From assembly GCA_029987245.1 (NCBI GenBank), contig DALTWG010000049.1:1-13278 (forward strand): a stretch of 13,278 nucleotides of DNA, given 5' to 3'. The stretch comes from Methanocorpusculum sp. Lineage in GTDB: Archaea; Halobacteriota; Methanomicrobia; Methanomicrobiales; Methanocorpusculaceae. Below, piece after piece: positions 13,081 to 13,278 of this stretch (within the stretch, counting starts at the first letter, position 1; every line of letters starts with the position of its first letter). The position numbers and the translations under genes were made by a program. The notes beneath the pieces are model-generated. The model searched no databases. It was not told the DNA's origin and saw only the letters and a program-made list of their open reading frames with translations.

Positions 13081-13278
13081 GCTGCAGGTAAGTTGCAGGT
13101 AAGTTTCACTTCCGGAATAAAAACGAAAATAACCACCTCTAAATACCGATTGCGCCAAAATCTAAGTTGCAGGTAAGTTGCAGGCAAGTTTCACTTCCAA
13201 AACATAAACGAATTTAACCAGCTCTAAATACCGATTGCAGCAAAATTTAAGTTGCAGAAAAGTTGCAGGCAAGTTTCA
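13081..13278. repeat. 85-bp tandem repeat with internal 11-bp subrepeats (continues past window)
   Basis: The motif AAGTTTCACTTCC begins at 13101 and 13186, and its start recurs at 13271, giving an exact 85-bp period. CTCTAAATACCGATTGC recurs at 13137 and 13222 with the same spacing. The two complete units (13101-13185 and 13186-13270) differ at 12 of 85 positions by my count. Each unit boundary holds two or three copies of an 11-bp AAGTTGCAGGT-like subrepeat. The period is not a multiple of three and no gene is supported here. This could be a decaying satellite, a protein-binding iteron array, or the edge of a larger repeat region. Confidence 0.8.

Noticed and set aside
13081..13278. CRISPR array at the window end
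   Set aside because: The segments between the repeated blocks are also conserved (CTCTAAATACCGATTGC in both units), so there are no unique spacers. It is an 85-bp tandem repeat.
1..13278. tRNA or rRNA genes
   Set aside because: I saw no tRNA-like T-loop/acceptor pattern and no rRNA-conserved segment in the intergenic regions on either strand; a covariance-model scan could still find a missed small RNA.

Overview
The window looks like a chromosomal segment of a methanogenic archaeon, most probably from the Methanomicrobiales and perhaps close to Methanocorpusculum. The evidence is a group II chaperonin (thermosome), a GfcR-type HTH-phosphoribosyltransferase regulator, a wHTH/TiaS-like protein, and a DUF169 protein. 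Several genes also have a TATA-like box 25-33 nt before the start codon and no Shine-Dalgarno, which suggests leaderless mRNAs. The taxonomic call is inference; no rRNA or other marker is present.

Layout. 1-461 (-): 3'-truncated secreted protein. 545-1186 (+): GfcR-like regulator, divergent from it. 1267-2865 (+): thermosome subunit ending in a hairpin/T-tract terminator. 2886-3027: compact element with perfect 13-bp terminal inverted repeats between convergent genes. 3037-5055 (-): large membrane protein made of a DMT/EamA transporter plus two related six-helix modules. 5177-5386 (+): small acidic tail-anchored protein. 5459-8068 (+): overlapping operon of ACT-domain protein, homoserine dehydrogenase and a winged-HTH/TiaS-like protein. 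8266-9083 (-): AT-rich two-gene cassette of an apparent ADP-ribosyltransferase and a 58-residue basic protein, with its own promoter and terminator and bracketed by short direct repeats. 9246-11047 (-): DUF169 protein and a radical SAM/HhH protein. 11277-12634 (+): UDP-glucose-4-epimerase-like protein overlapping an Ap4A-hydrolase-like Nudix protein. 12660-12989 (-): minimal nucleotidyltransferase without a visible HEPN partner. 13081-13278: an 85-bp tandem repeat running off the window.

Working together. ACT protein and Hom form a split version of allosterically regulated homoserine dehydrogenase (threonine/methionine pathway); the third operon gene resembles an RNA-modification ATPase with a DNA-binding head. 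Most other genes are housekeeping or of unknown role. The best candidate for an undescribed system is the ADP-ribosyltransferase cassette. The best protein-level oddities are the tripartite transporter, the cysteine-rich insertion in the GfcR-like regulator and the wHTH/TiaS-like fusion.
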